Part shown: positions 22,702-35,844 of the stretch, one piece after another
Layout: each line of letters opens with the position of its first letter
Position numbering within the stretch: the stretch's first letter is position 1
DNA from: Siphonodentalium dalli
Lineage: Eukaryota; Mollusca; Scaphopoda; Gadilida; Siphonodentaliidae
DNA length: 64,000 bases
Assembly: GCA_032622095.1 (NCBI GenBank)
Contig: CP136061.1
Location: 218,766,373-218,830,372 of the forward strand
Direction of reading: 5' to 3'
Notes under the pieces: generated by a model
Told to the model about the DNA's origin: nothing
Seen by the model: only the letters and a program-made list of their open reading frames with translations
Databases searched by the model: none
Translations under genes and position numbers: made by a program

Positions 22702-22868
22702 TACAGTAATGCCCTAATTAATCGACTCTTTAACCACAGCATAATTATGGGTAACTTTTCAGGATTTAGTCGGAAATATGGCTTGTTGCCATATTTCCGA
22801 CTAAATCCTGAAAAGTTACCCATAATTCTGCTGTGGTTAAAGAGTCGATTAATTAGGGCATTACTGTA
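22702..22868. mobile_element. Near-perfect palindromic MITE, 167 bp (TA-flanked)
   Basis: Two arms of about 80 bp are almost exact reverse complements around the loop 'cttgttg': CAGTAATGCCCTAATTAATC ... GATTAATTAGGGCATTACTG. TA lies at both outer edges, as in mariner-type MITEs. It sits 50 bp beyond the hAT element in intron 8 and would form a strong hairpin in RNA. Confidence 0.92.
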
Positions 22869-22904
22869 TGCCGCTTGTCCATGTTTTCTAGGAGGCAGCT
22901 TCCA

Positions 22905-22960
22905 GAGCTGGTGGCTCAGTTGGTAAGGTGCATTGCGATAGTGAAGCTTTTTCTAATATC
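22905..22960 (+). repeat. tRNA-like A-box, possible SINE fragment
   Basis: 'tggctcagttggtaag' contains the exact pol III A-box pattern TRGYNNANNNGG. No B-box or tRNA fold follows, so it is not a tRNA gene. A tRNA-derived SINE head is possible. Confidence 0.35.
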
Positions 22961-23089
22961 TAATAGGATAATATGCAAGGCATATAGAATGACATGATGT
23001 TAATGGGAAGGATCTTGCGAAGGTTCGTGTAAATAGTCATGAAACTATATATGTCTAGGCTGACACATAATCAAGGGGGATAAAATTAA

Positions 23090-23195
23090 CAGATTTCAAA
23101 AATCGAAAACTGATCATTCTGAGCTTGAGGGTTGGGTTCCTCGACTCAAATCAAATATTTTTAAAGAAATAGTAATTTTGGGGTGATCAGTCGGT
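23090..23195. repeat. Fragment of the TTAA MITE (copy 3)
   Basis: 'atcattctgagcttgagg', 'gggttcctcgactcaaatc' and 'aagaaatagtaatttt' match the inside of 7920-8382. Confidence 0.75.
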
Positions 23196-23257
23196 AATGA
23201 TCCTCTTATTTGATAATAATAAATAATAACTTTTTATATGAATCCATGTTCTTTCAG

Positions 23258-23338
23258 ATGGTATTCTGTAAACAATGCTTGAATGACTACCATGAAGGAG
23301 AATGTGATTATAGATCTCAAGTCGAAACAGAACCCACT
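23258..23338 (+). CDS. PRKN: Parkin coding exon 9: IBR, second half
   Basis: Residues 321-347. Acceptor 'gttctttcag', donor GTGAGT, phase 0 at both ends. MVFCKQCLNDYHEGEC matches the parkin 'FAFCRECKEAYHEGEC' block and supplies the remaining IBR ligands (C324, C327, H332, C336). The next exon is 13 kb away because of insertions. Confidence 0.97.
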
Positions 23339-24776
23339 GTGAGTCACTTATCTCATAGGCTTCAACTACTTTCATGCCTAGGTGAATGATTCTGCATGTA
23401 TCCGGAACGAATCATGGCTCATCTAAATTACTCTGTCCTATGATAGGTCTCAGTAAATAATCATGGTGATGTATTCTGGTATGTATGTCATTGTGCATTT
23501 ATGTGAGGATTTAACTCTTACTCAAAACTTAGCCTAATGGCATCGGAATTTGCTATGCACATTAAGGAATTTGTCTTCAAAATATTCGGTTATAACTGCA
23601 TAAACTTTGGAACAAGAGTTTTATTGGTCGAGTGTTTCAAAAAAAAGTTCCGTTCATGGGCGGCGGTGTTTTACAGATGGCGATCACATGATAACTTGAA
23701 CAAATATCAGCTGATTTTTTAATATTCAGTGTATGAGACTTTCTCTACAATGTCTAGATCGAGTTCGAAAACTGGCCAGGACCACTTACTTTTGTCCATT
23801 TTCATGAATTTTTATTGCGATAGCTTCAACAAATATCAACTGATTTTGTTAATGTTTGGTATTTGACTTGCTTAACAATGTCTTAACCAAGTTAAAAAAC
23901 CGGCCAGTTCTGCCTACCTTGGGTGGAGTTATGGCCCTTAAAGATATGGTAAGCGTTGGCTGTGGGTGTTACTGTTAAAATATTTGCATCCGTTAAACCG
24001 CCATAAACAGAAAGATTATTATATTATACATATAAACAAACTTTGTTCTTATATCAATCATAAATATCGCATAAATTGCATGTTATTGTCATGTTAGTAC
24101 CCTGTGTTATGTAAACAAACGACATGGTATGTAAACAAACAGTATGTAAAGAGTATGCAGTAAGCAAAACACTCAACACCAGGGCGACCCCACTAAGTGA
24201 ACTTCTGTTAGAAATGCCACCAAGTTGTTTAAAACATACCGGTATAGCATTTGCTAATCCTCACCCTCTCAATATTTTGGTGTTGAATGGGTCACCATGA
24301 ATCACTCTCGTAAAAAAAATAGCCAGTTACAATGAATGCATTTTCAATCCAAGTAAAGCCTATTTTTGGCATAGCTACCAAAACTTGAACCCACATCTCT
24401 GATACAGTTCTTTTTTCTGAAATAATTCGCCAATAAATATAGATTTTTATGTAGCGCGTATCACATTAGTTCCAAAGTACTTATTGAACATGTTCCAAAC
24501 AGCTTAAATCTTATGGATGGGCTGAGATATGGGGTTGGGATGTTTTTATGTTACATGCATATAATAAACTAGGGTGATAATTATACCCCTGCAATGAAGA
24601 TGTGGGGGGGGGGGGTATACTGGAATCAGCTCCTCCATCCATCTGTCATTTTCCATTAAACTTGGCAGAAGCATCAACCACCATGGGAACCTGTGCACCT
24701 GCAATTATGATGTCTGTCAGACTTGTTTTTTTATGGAGTTATCCCCTTTTTCAACTTAGAATTTTTTTGCAACATG
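23339..24776. other. Intron 9, left flank
   Basis: No gene. Contains two 'tatgtaaacaaac' motifs (about 24110-24145). At 24620-24776 there is a dispersed repeat ('accatgggaacctgtgcacc', 'gttatcccctttttcaactt') whose continuation is found at 36171-36420, on the far side of the large insertion. Confidence 0.5.
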
Positions 24777-27479
24777 TATATTTTCCGCCAAGGAGAAGCC
24801 CTTCAACTGAACTATATGGATTATTATCCTCAGCCTTGTGTTATCAGGAGGGTTAAAATTTATTGTCCGTTTATTGCCTACTCTGCGGTCAATCAGCGCT
24901 CGGATTAGCCCACGAATGAATGCGTCCCGTGCAAATCCCGCGCTCTTAACAATTCATCTAGCCAGTTTTATTTCTCTCCTTGGACCTATCAGACGTGGTT
25001 TTAACTAAAGGAAGTATTTCTCTATTGCGAGCTTATCAACTCAATATTTATTGTTGATAACAAACTTGCAATTTATCCGTTGCTTACCCGGTCGTTTAAT
25101 GTTTTTAACGTACGCGCAGAAACTCTTCGTTTCATAGTAGGCGCAACGCAATTTATAAAAATTCCGTGTTTTTATCGACACATTTTATCTCGAAAATTTT
25201 GGGATTGGAATCGACAAAATCACGTTGAGAACTTCGCCATTGATGGCCATTTTGACAATGACTACAGACGCACATCGTTTACTTGTAGCAAACCTATATT
25301 GCATTATTGTGCAACATATACGGTGGCATGATTCGTCCGATTTCGGAGTCCACGTGGTACGGTAGGCGAAGTCTCCTAATTTCGTGCTAACTCTATTTCA
25401 TGAAGCCGACTTCTCGCTACGTTCATTTCATGTACACTACCTCATCGTATATGCAACAGCTCTGTTAGTGCGCAGAAAGTTGGCCAGGACAGAAATGTCT
25501 CCTTTGACGGTAATTTACATGTATTCATAAACAAGATACAACTTGTATTCCAATGCAATTTCTTTTGCCTCAACTAATTGTAAGTTGAAGTTGAGCGACT
25601 GGAACTTAACCGACATTTGGATAATGATTATCACAGAACATCATTGTACATATACAACATGTCGTTATAATTAATTGTGCTTACCGATTAATATTTGCAA
25701 ATCTTAGCTAGCCCGAATGTATTACTATTAACATGAACGTTACATCGACTTCAAGATATTTATTTGAAATTTTGACCCTGTTCTTGCGATTCCATTTTAT
25801 TTCCCTCATTGTATCATCGGAACAATCGTTAGAAACAATGAGATTATGTTTGTTATAACATATAGTATTATATGGCCTGTGTTCAAATAATGCTGTGTCT
25901 CTTGAATAGTCTCGTTCTTTACATGCCTGTCCAGTATTACTGACAGTGTCTGGTTGCTACGAATCGTGCAACTGGTTTGATTGGGGACTAGGATTATCTG
26001 ACACAAGATTGGGCACCAAGGATTTTCATTTCAAGTTCCAGGGCTCAAAATACATTTAATTTTACGAGAATCAAATGCTGAATCATGTTAGTCATAAAGC
26101 ACTGCAAATTGTAAAGTTTTGTGCGAATCATTACGGGAATCGATTCGGTGATTCTCGTCAAATCTTGAAGCCTGAGTTCCCATTGTCGAATGGCGATCTC
26201 CATCAATTCATACCGGTACTCTGTCGTTATTTCGGCGACAATTGTGTCTGTTTCTTTGCAATCACTCAATGTATTTTGATGAATGGGCTTCCCTGTTCCA
26301 TGACTACACAGATATGCAAGTGCAGTAGCCTGAACCTTCAGCTATAGTTTGCTTAAATATCCAAGGATACTACCGTCCGTGGTCAGAACTCTTTGGAGAT
26401 ATTTTGGATGAGAGCCTTTGGCTGGCCTACTTGTGGCAAGTCACCATATCCGTGTGACCTAGCATGGTCGCAGTGTTGAAATGATTCATTGGCTAGCCAG
26501 TGTCTCAATAAAATTTCAGTCCATCAATGTTTATACTTTTGATGATTTTGATGTTTCACATTTCCATGTGTTCACTGTAACAAATAGACAACCTCTGAAC
26601 TGTTATCCTCAGACATTAGTGTTTGTCGATACATTCAAATTACGAATTAACATGATACAAAATGGTGAGCTTAAAAACATATATGGCCAGCCATAATTGT
26701 TCCATACTAGTACAAGGGTGTCAGTACCTCAAAGGCTCAATGACATACGAACTGACTATATCAATATGGCATGCGTAAATTTTCACTGATACCGACCTAC
26801 CGGTACTTCTGCGCTTTCAATCCGTGAATAGTCAAGGTGAACTACTATGCATTTATATTGTCATGTGCCCCCGATGCACTGCCAATAGCCTTTCCAACAG
26901 AGTCCATCACTTGGCTCTCTACCTTCTATTTCCACATATAGAAAAGATCAAATGTCAACTAGCCTTCACTCACGTATTAAGCACAGTTACAGGAAATGCA
27001 TTTATATTGCGCAGGGCCTCATGGCTCTTTTCCTTCTATTGCCTCCTATCCAATTGATTATCGGGCAAATAACAAAGGACAGCATTTGTATTGTCACACA
27101 TATAAAGTGCAGTTACATGAACAGCGTTTATATTTATATTGCGCACGACCACTGCAGGCCTGCGTATTGGAGGCGAACGACGGTTCGGTTCACCTGGAGG
27201 TTGTGAAATCTAGGTCGCGTCAAAGTTGTATGTGGCTCTCGTGATACTGAATATAACAGTTTGAGTAACCTATGGGTACCTAAGCACAACCAGACAACCG
27301 ACAAATACGTTACGGCTTACGATTTATTTTGCATTCGGCAGGCCTGCCAGTGCCAATTTCAAAAGAGTCCAAAACATGGCTCTTCTCCTTCTATTACTGC
27401 ATATCCATATGATTATCTGGTAAATAGAAAACCTAAATGAATAACACAAATGAAAGCATTTGTATCATCACACATATAA

Positions 27480-28750
27480 AGCGCCGTTCCGCAAGAAGCC
27501 TTTATATTGTGCATGACCACTGCCCAGTACCAGTGACTGGCGTGGTGCTACCATCGTTGATTCGGAAAACAAATCTTCAAGGGCGAATGCCACCGCTCCT
27601 GAGCCCTAGGGTGGGGAAGACTCATCATGTGCCGCTAACAGCGCACCAGCCAACCAGACTTCAGTTCTTCCCAGATGTAAATGCAGCTCGAGCTCTCATT
27701 TGCTCTCGCAATTCAGAAGACGGATGTACTTGCGCCTGTATAATCATCAGTTGTATTTTTCTCAAATTCAATGTCATTGTGGGATGGACCTCAAAACATG
27801 CATGTTCCATGGCACTCTCACATTCCCATAATTTAACTGCGATGGGAACGGTTTTAAATATACCTTCCAACAGTTTAATATTGAATCAACGATTACTGTG
27901 ACCATGCACATTTTGTCAAGAGGGAACAGTGCACAGTTTAATATTCGTGAATTAGAAAATTACAATTGCATATGGCTGCGAGAACAATTGCTCCTGTCTC
28001 CTGGGAAGGACTGAGACTTCTGACTCTTCCCCACGGTCCGTGGCCCACTCCATTATGAGAGTGGGTCTTGTCCCCCTGGAATCATACTCCCTCAGGATAT
28101 TCCAGGCCTGCTCCACCATCTGTGGACTTTCCGTAAGTGTATAAAACGTTCTCCTCACCGTAAGCAAGGACACCGCTATGTTCTTGCACAGGAGAAATCG
28201 GATCTCATCGTTCTCTTCGCCGAGAAAAGACAGTATCTTACCTGCGGTTTAATTTCTAGCAGGTAAGATCACGTGGCCATAGTAAATAACGGAATTTACC
28301 TTATTAACCTTGTTTGCATTAACTAACAAATGTTTTGTATATTATGCTTGCTAATAACTAACAGAATGTCTTGTCTTGCTTATAGTCGATTCGACTTTGA
28401 TGGCCGTGCGGGTTGCTCATGAATATACGCGATATTGTCATAGTTGGTTGAGGGCCCATTGGTCCATGGTTAAACATTTTGAGCAAACGTACCAGTCTTA
28501 ACTCGGGCAGGAACCATTCGGTCCCCCCTGGTCATGCTGCAAGCCCCGTCTTCTGCAGACCGTGGGAGGCAAGGTACCGTCCTCCGGAGATTCGGGCAAC
28601 CAATCCTCCAGGACACAAGCACCCGCGCCTTTGGTGACTGTTCTGGGTGGGGAAGCCTCGTTGTCCCGTGCCGCACAAAGCGCACCAGCCAACTGGCCTT
28701 CTGACGCTTCCCCACGGCGCCGTGGCCCACTCCATTACGGGGGTCGGTCT
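27480..28750 (-). pseudogene. Decayed coding-like repeats in the left part of the foldback element
   Basis: Two blocks (27540-28170 and 28490-28830) repeat each other. On the - strand both carry 'PTxxMEWAT' and a following 'AGAL.AA..E.SPP' segment, and the second has GAGACVLEDWLPES. A third relative lies at 35292-35486 with GSGAIVPEDWLPES. Stops and shifts interrupt all three. Family not recognised. Confidence 0.4.
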
Positions 28751-28818
28751 TGTCCCCCTGGAAACGTCATCCCAAGTGATACATCCAGGCCTGCTCCTCT
28801 GCCGTCAGGGGATCCTAG

Positions 28819-29945
28819 TTAGTCCAGGAGATATTGGTCGACCTCTGCACCCCCCCCAGGACTTAACTTCACCCCACTAATTTTCTTTCTTAAGGTCTCC
28901 TCTAATTTTTTTCACTTGTTAACAAGAAAAAAAAGTGGCCGCAGAGACTCCAGACAAGATGGCGTCCGTCATGGCGGCCATTTTAAAAAAATGCACCAGG
29001 TCTCTTTGATCGCCATTATAGTAAAGATGATAGCACATGCGGTCTTGTTTTCCGCTCGATGCGTTATGCTAATATACAACCCTTACAAATTAGCCAAAAA
29101 TCCGACACCAGAATCCAATATGGCGGCCAAGATGGCCGCCGAAATGTGAAAATATGCTATTTTTCTGACATGTTACCACCTTTCGTTTGTCTCTGTGGGA
29201 AAATGTTAGAATTTTTGCTTCATGTTATACATTTATCATATAGAGGAGTCATTGGCGAACACATGGGGACCATAATATGCATTCATTGCGGGATATTGTT
29301 GTCCGATATCACGTTTTCCCAAATGCCGACATCATAGGTCGAAGCCGAATCTCCGTTAATAACGGGATGTTATGTTTCGAATCAATGAATGTTATTGCTA
29401 TTATAACAACACCCATGCATATATATTTGCAGGAGATACTCGAGCTAGGATTCCTCTTATACCTGTGTTGAGGAATATTTACCCAAATCCAAGATGGCGG
29501 CCAAAATGGCCACCAGAAATAAAAAATAGCCGAAAATCGCTGATTTTAACATCAGTGAGCATTATTGTCATGACAACTCCACACCTGCTTACTATTGTAA
29601 GTTGGGAACACTTAGGCGAAGAACTTTCCTTGTACCATATCCAAATAAAAGTCCCCCAAATCCAAAATGGCGCCCACAATGGCGGACAGATTTTGAATAA
29701 TCACCGAAATTCCCTCATATTCACATCATTGGGCATTATTGTCGAGACAACTCCACCCATGCTTACAATTGAGTTGGAAATACTGAGGTGAAGTAATTAC
29801 ATTACATCTCATGCAAGAAATTGTTTTCCAAATCGAAGATGGCGGCCAAAATGGCGACCGAAATTTGAAAACAAATCTACATTCCTTTACTTTCTTAGGA
29901 TGGGCGTTATTGTTTCGCGATTTCTATCCACCATTACATGTTGAT
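28819..29945. repeat. Left arm of the internal inverted repeat
   Basis: Reverse complement of 33749-34867. Contains about five roughly 175-bp tandem subunits, each starting near 'ccaagatggcggccaaaatg' and including 'attattgtcatgacaactcc' or 'attattgtcgagacaactcc'. It preserves the unoccupied site for the hAT element of the other arm near 29930-29940. Confidence 0.9.
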
Positions 29946-30260
29946 ATGGAATAGTGACATGAAGTATTCATTAGAGTTTGGCAATTGATACTCACAGCCA
30001 AGATCGCTGGTAAATTGGCGGCTAGAAATTGAAAAGAAATCGATATTTTCACATATTAATTTCAACCTTTTGTCATAATATCGGTATGTATGGACGAAAT
30101 TGTACATAAACCATCTACTAGTTCAACTTAAAGGTATCAAAACGCATAACATAGCTCGTATCCTTCTGGAAAGATGAAACACCACAATTAATATCGCGAT
30201 GTGGCATTTCGAAATCCAGTCTCCACTTAGCGCCGATAATGGCCGTAAGCGTAGGTGCGC

Positions 30261-32329
30261 CGAATAGTTATATCAGAACAATTACCTGATAACAGATTCT
30301 GATTTGCCACGTCACGTCCATAATTATCTCGACCAGCTTCCATTTCTTTGTCTGATAAATCTAGGTCGCTCACACCGACAAAGTATTCACCACTTCCTGG
30401 GAGTAGGGTCCCTCTAATCATAACGTTTCAAACAATCATTTTCCGGTGTATAGCTTACAGTTGGTCATCTCTATGTTGGGGTCTCATACCCCATGTGATA
30501 ACGACATGCACACCTGGCGAACCAGTTAGCTAGTCACTTCTCAATAGATAGTTCGTCAACTCACACTCAGCGAACGCATTGGCATATGTGGACAACTTCG
30601 ACAGTGTTTCGAAGGTTGCTAGTTGTCTCATTCCCTTGGACAGATGTCTATCAACTAAGGAGAAGACCCTAGTGTACAGACTACCCACACTTCTTGACCA
30701 TTATCCGAGCAAACTGTGTGACGCCCCGCAGTTGTCTCGTCGAATATCTCCCAGCAGAGAAGAACAATGCTCGCGGTGCTAGTTTGTGGACATGCGCCAT
30801 GATAGAGGGAATGAAATGGGCCACTGTATACACCACCCCTACACCTGGTGCATGTTTAAGATATCGAATGTCATGCGTGTCGGTTTTGTTTAGCCTTTCT
30901 GATTCAACTACGTACACTTTTGTCGGGATAATAATATGCTAGCCTCCCTCAAAACAGTCGGATGGACTAAAGGATAATGTCTTTATAGCATGGATGTATG
31001 CGTGTTTTGTTATCCTCTCTCGGGGTTAGTGTCAGTATGTGGGCGGTATTATTCAAGAGAATGTCAGGAACTGTGGTGCATTTATTTCACTATGTGTTTA
31101 AAGAACAATTTACAGTCTCGATGGCGATGGCTGTGGCCGTTGGGGAACGCGACCTTTATGATCATATAGCTTTATATATATAACTTTAGAATATAGTAGT
31201 TAATGTCTCATGCAGGAAAATGGTCGCATTGGTGATGTTATCAAGAAATCACTTGGTGTACCAACGTGTGTTGAACTGAATGCAAAAGCTCATCAACGTA
31301 ACAATCCTCTGGATGTTCTTTGCGTTGAACATTTCACCCTTTTGTTGATGGCATTTGTACTTTCTTGAACCATACCACCCAGCGTGAGTATGACATATCA
31401 ACCAACTATCAAATGTGTCGCCTTTAAGACTACACCACAGTCTTTGTGGGGCTTATACAGCAGTAGCCAATGGCATACCCCTGGTCCAGTTGTTTAAGAA
31501 CGGCTTCCAAACGGATGGGAACATACAATCTTAGCATACAAGGAAAGCAAAGCCACACATGAGATCCTGTCTGAATCTAAAACATAACAAAATAAGGGGC
31601 GGTACAGTCATGGTCCAATTTCATTTCCACTATCATGATACATACCCACAAACTAGCACCGTGTGTATTGTTATCATCTGCTTGGATCTGTTCGGTGAGA
31701 CGATTGCTGGACGCCAACAAGCTTGTTCTTATGATCATGTTCAAGGAGTTTGGGTATATTATGCATTATGGTCTTCTACGCCTTAGCAGAATTGCATCCG
31801 GCAAATGTCGGGCTTTCAACATTCGAAGCCATATACAGAAGTTGTCCGGGTACGTCAGTGCATTAGATGAGTATGTGAATTGATGAACCATATATTGAGA
31901 AGTGGCTGTTTGGGAAGATCACCAGGCGTACACGTTGTTATCCCCATTAGGTCACCAAAGCTGACAATATGCAGATAGATAGGTCCTTATGAAAGCTAGT
32001 ATACGCATCGACCGAATACCTTTATAGTGTATCGCACAAGATGACGCATATACCCCATATGTAGCATCTGAATTATACCATAAGCTATACCACAAATGAA
32101 GCTCGCTAAGAATTCCAAGCTTTCGAAACCAACACGTGAGCTGGACACCGGCATATGTATTCTTTGAAACATTGCGATTAGTGGCACACTCCTACAAAGA
32201 AGAGTAGTGAACTGTTGTTGTGAGTGAGATAGATTAATATGACGAAGAGACGGAAACGAGTCTAGATAATGCTGAATGTGGCAATTCAGAATAAGCTCAG
32301 GTACTGTTGTTTTGATTCTTGGAAGTCAT
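30261..32329. repeat. Centre of the foldback element
   Basis: Arms 30545-30835 and 31600-31870 are diverged inverted copies ('ccacaaactagcaccg' appears in both). The rest (30836-31599, 31871-32329) shows no recognisable gene or repeat. Confidence 0.6.
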
Positions 32330-34867
32330 AATATGACTATTCGGCGCACCTATATACGGTTACGGCCAGTATGAGCCCTTAGTGGAGAATGGATTTTGAA
32401 ATGCCACATTGCGATTGTGGGTTTTCATCCTTCCAAAAGGCTACGACTTACATTGGAACTAATATATGGCTTATATTATGTACCGTTTTGTTTATACAAA
32501 TCAATATTATGACAAAAAGTTGAAATTAGTATGTGATAATATCGGATTCTTTTCAATTTCTGCCCGCCAGTTTGGCCGCCATATTGACTGTGAGTATCAC
32601 TTGCCAAACCCTAATGAATAATTCATACATATCAACATGTAATGGTTAGGGGTGCCACGATTAATCGTATAATCGATGAACCGTTGATAAAACCGATAAT
32701 CGATTACCATTTCCGTCGTCGATTAATCTACGTTATTTATTTCGGACGTTGGAAAATGCCAGTTAATGTTGAATGCCCTGATTGTTTTACACATACAACC
32801 GAGATGTTAACAACATTTGATCATGTATCAAAGAGATTCCGACAACTTGAGTACTACTAGTATATGTTGCAAACAGCCGGCAGTTCATTTGATGACATGG
32901 TTACTCTTCGAGTCATCGTATATTCTTCAAATTACATGGCGCCATGATGGCGGCACTGCAGCTTTGAACTTATGCCGACATCGTTGTATATTTCTACAAG
33001 AAAGGCGGCACTACGTCTTTGAAATGGGCTGACTGTCAGTGAACTGAATGACCTCGCCTTGAATCTCATTGGACCAAAGGGGAGTTGATTGACATTTTCT
33101 CGAAATCAGGGAACCTACGGCATTTTAATCAGCAATATTCTCGGCAGTGTCATTTGCAGCAAGTATACTTTGTTTGTATAAGTATACTTAGATGTTACTA
33201 GTACAGGCTATCGCTTATAGTGTGGTGATTGCTAAATGAAATTAAATATTACCAAATACTTAACTTGTTCTGAGTCCTGAAATTTGTGGACAGGGGCCCA
33301 CCTTTGTAATTGTTATCCATGCTCTGGAAGTTCGCTGAAACTTATAGTTTCCGTAACATTAGATTCCCTTTTTTTAGGAACCACCGTCGTGCATTCCTAC
33401 TTTTATATTGTTGTATGTTTGGCTGTTAAATTAATCGCTACGTTCGTTCCAATGAACTCACAAATATTATAACCATGACATCGCCGAGAACTGTGCTTGT
33501 ATTGAACACATTGTGCTCATTAGTCATTACCGGTGGCTTATGATGCACTATATTAACACAAAAATTACATCAGCCGATGCCTCAAACAAGCAGCGATAGC
33601 AGTTAACCAGCACCCAGCCAATATGGCAATAGGCCATATTACGGAATACTTCTACTGATGTTATTATTATTATGTACGATTAATCGATTATAGTCGATTA
33701 TTGACGACCGATTATCGATTATCAAAATAAATAATCGTGGCACCTCTAGTAATGGTGGTAGAAATCGCGAAACAATAACGCCCATCCTAAGAAAGTAAAG
33801 GAATGTAGGCGTGTTTTCAAATTTCGGTCGCCATTTTGACCGCCATCTTCGATTTGGAAAACAATTTCTTGCATGAGATGTAATGTAATTACTTCACCTC
33901 GGTATTTCCAACTCAACTGTACGCATGGATGGAGTTGTCTCGACAATAATGCCCAATGATGTGAATATGAGGGAATTTCGGTAATTTTTCAAAATCTGTC
34001 CGCCATTGTGGGCGCCATTTTGGGTTTGGGGGACTTTTATTTGGATATGGTACAAGGAAAGTTCTTCGCCTAAGTGTTCCCAACTTACAATAGTAAGCAG
34101 GTGTGGAGTTGTCATGACAATAATGCTCACTGATGTTAAAATCAGCGATTTTCGGCGATTTTTTATTTCTGGTGGCCATTTTGGCCGCCATCTTGGATTT
34201 GGGTAAATATTCCTCAACACAGGTATAAGAGGAATCCTAGCTCGAGTATCTCCTGCAAATATATATGCATGGGTGTTGTTATAATAGCAATAAGATTCAT
34301 TGATTCGAAACATAACATCCCGTTATTAACGGAGATTCGGCTTTGACCTATGATACCGGCATTTGGGAAAACGTGATATCGGACAAAAATATCCCGCAAT
34401 GAATGCATATTATGGTCCCCATGTATTCGCCAATGACTCCTCTATATGATAAATGTATAACATGAAGCAAAAATTCTAACATTTTCCCACAGAGACAATC
34501 GAAAGGTGGTAACATGTCAGAAAAATAGCATATTTTCACATTTCGGCGGCCATCTTGGCCGCCATATTGGATTCTGGTGTCGGATTTTTGGCTAATTTGT
34601 AAGGGTTGTATATTAGCATAACGAATCGAGCGGAAAACAAGACCGCATTTGCTATCATCTTTACTATAATGGCGATCAAAGAGACCTGGTGCATTTAAAA
34701 ACAATGGCCGCCATGATGGACGCCATCTTGTCTGGAGTCTCTGCGGCCACTTTTTTTTCTTGTTAACAAGTGAAAAAAATTAGAGGAGACCTTAAGGAAG
34801 AAAATTAGTGGGGTGAAGTTAAGTCCTGGGGGGGGGTGCAGAGGTCGACCAATATCTCCTGGACTAA
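32330..34867. repeat. Right arm of the internal inverted repeat (interrupted)
   Basis: 32330-32646 pairs with 29946-30260 and 33749-34867 pairs with 28819-29945. It is split by a hAT element at 32647-33748. Same 175-bp subunits, complementary orientation. Confidence 0.88.
32647..33748. mobile_element. hAT-like non-autonomous element (1,102 bp) in the right arm
   Basis: Ends TAGGGGTGCCACGATTA and TAATCGTGGCACCTCTA (one mismatch), flanked by a perfect 8-bp duplication GTAATGGT (32639-32646, 33749-33756). Subterminal 'aatcgattaat' repeats lie on both sides. The left arm of the host repeat has the same site uninterrupted (complement of GTAATGGT near 29930), which confirms both boundaries. No transposase ORF. 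Confidence 0.94.
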
Positions 34868-35844
34868 GTGGTATGTCATCGTGTCAGGACCACCTGCATT
34901 TGGGAGATTCGGTGGGGGGCTTTCCCTGGTCAAATGGATCCTTTCAATTTCCCTTTTTTCCACCATTCTGGCCTTGGGGTGGGAAATAACACCTTAAAAT
35001 CTAACTGCGAGCGCAATTGTTCCTCGTTCGAGCCATTCCCAGTGTGGGCTTCCCTCTAGTACCTTATCTCAACCTGATGCAGGCTGTTCTGTTGCTGGCG
35101 TCGATCCTGACATGCTTTCTAGTTTCTATAATTCTCCTGGCGTCTGATGGCTTTGACGACGATGAGCAAGGATCTTGGGCCGACGGTGGTTCCCACTGTC
35201 GGTCAAGGATTCTGTCGTTCCTAGGGAACTCGCTTTGCGTACGGAAACGACATGGGTCGATCTCTTGTAAAAACTTATCACAGGATATGTGTCAAATCTT
35301 GTTACAATGAATTACACAAACTTTGCACAACTGTACCAGTCCTCGTGCTGTACCAGTTCGCGCCCCCTGGTCCTGCAGGCAGAGTGCCGTTTTCTGAGAT
35401 TCGGGCAACCAATCCTCCGGGACAATAGCACCCGAGCCTTTGGAGGCTGTTCTGTGTGAGGAAGACTCGCTGTCGCGTACCGTCAATAGCGCTTTCTATT
35501 TGGGAAGATATAAATAGTAAATACAGACATCACTCTCATCGCAGGAAACGAGAAAAAAGCAGCAGAAGAAGAAGTCTCTACTGCTCGGTTTCTACTAGTA
35601 GCTGGCACGTATGGTATGGCACTGCCTGGGATGTTTATTCCAAAAGACAAGGGGGGAGGTACATGTACAAGCTTGAGGAATGCTGGAATCTGAATTTATG
35701 AGCTCTTTCACATAACATATCAAAGCTGATTCATGACTAAATCACATTTACATGAAATCTGTTTGGAAGAGTACATTCCCGTCAAACTGGAATATTAAAT
35801 TTATTGCTCGTTGCCTCCTCCTGGGCTTGAATTCTAATCAATAT
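34868..35844. other. Right subterminal part of the foldback element
   Basis: Includes 35337-35490, a direct repeat of 28490-28700 ('gattcgggcaaccaatcctcc'), with the - strand relic noted at 27480-28750. Otherwise nothing recognised. Confidence 0.5.

Noticed and set aside
22905-22990. Possible tRNA gene at 'tggctcagttggtaag'
   Set aside because: Only the A-box is present. No cloverleaf, anticodon arm or B-box follows.
27437-27901. 154-codon + strand ORF in the foldback element
   Set aside because: Peptide is not protein-like, and the duplicate block at 28.5 kb does not preserve this frame, whereas the - strand relic frame is partly preserved.
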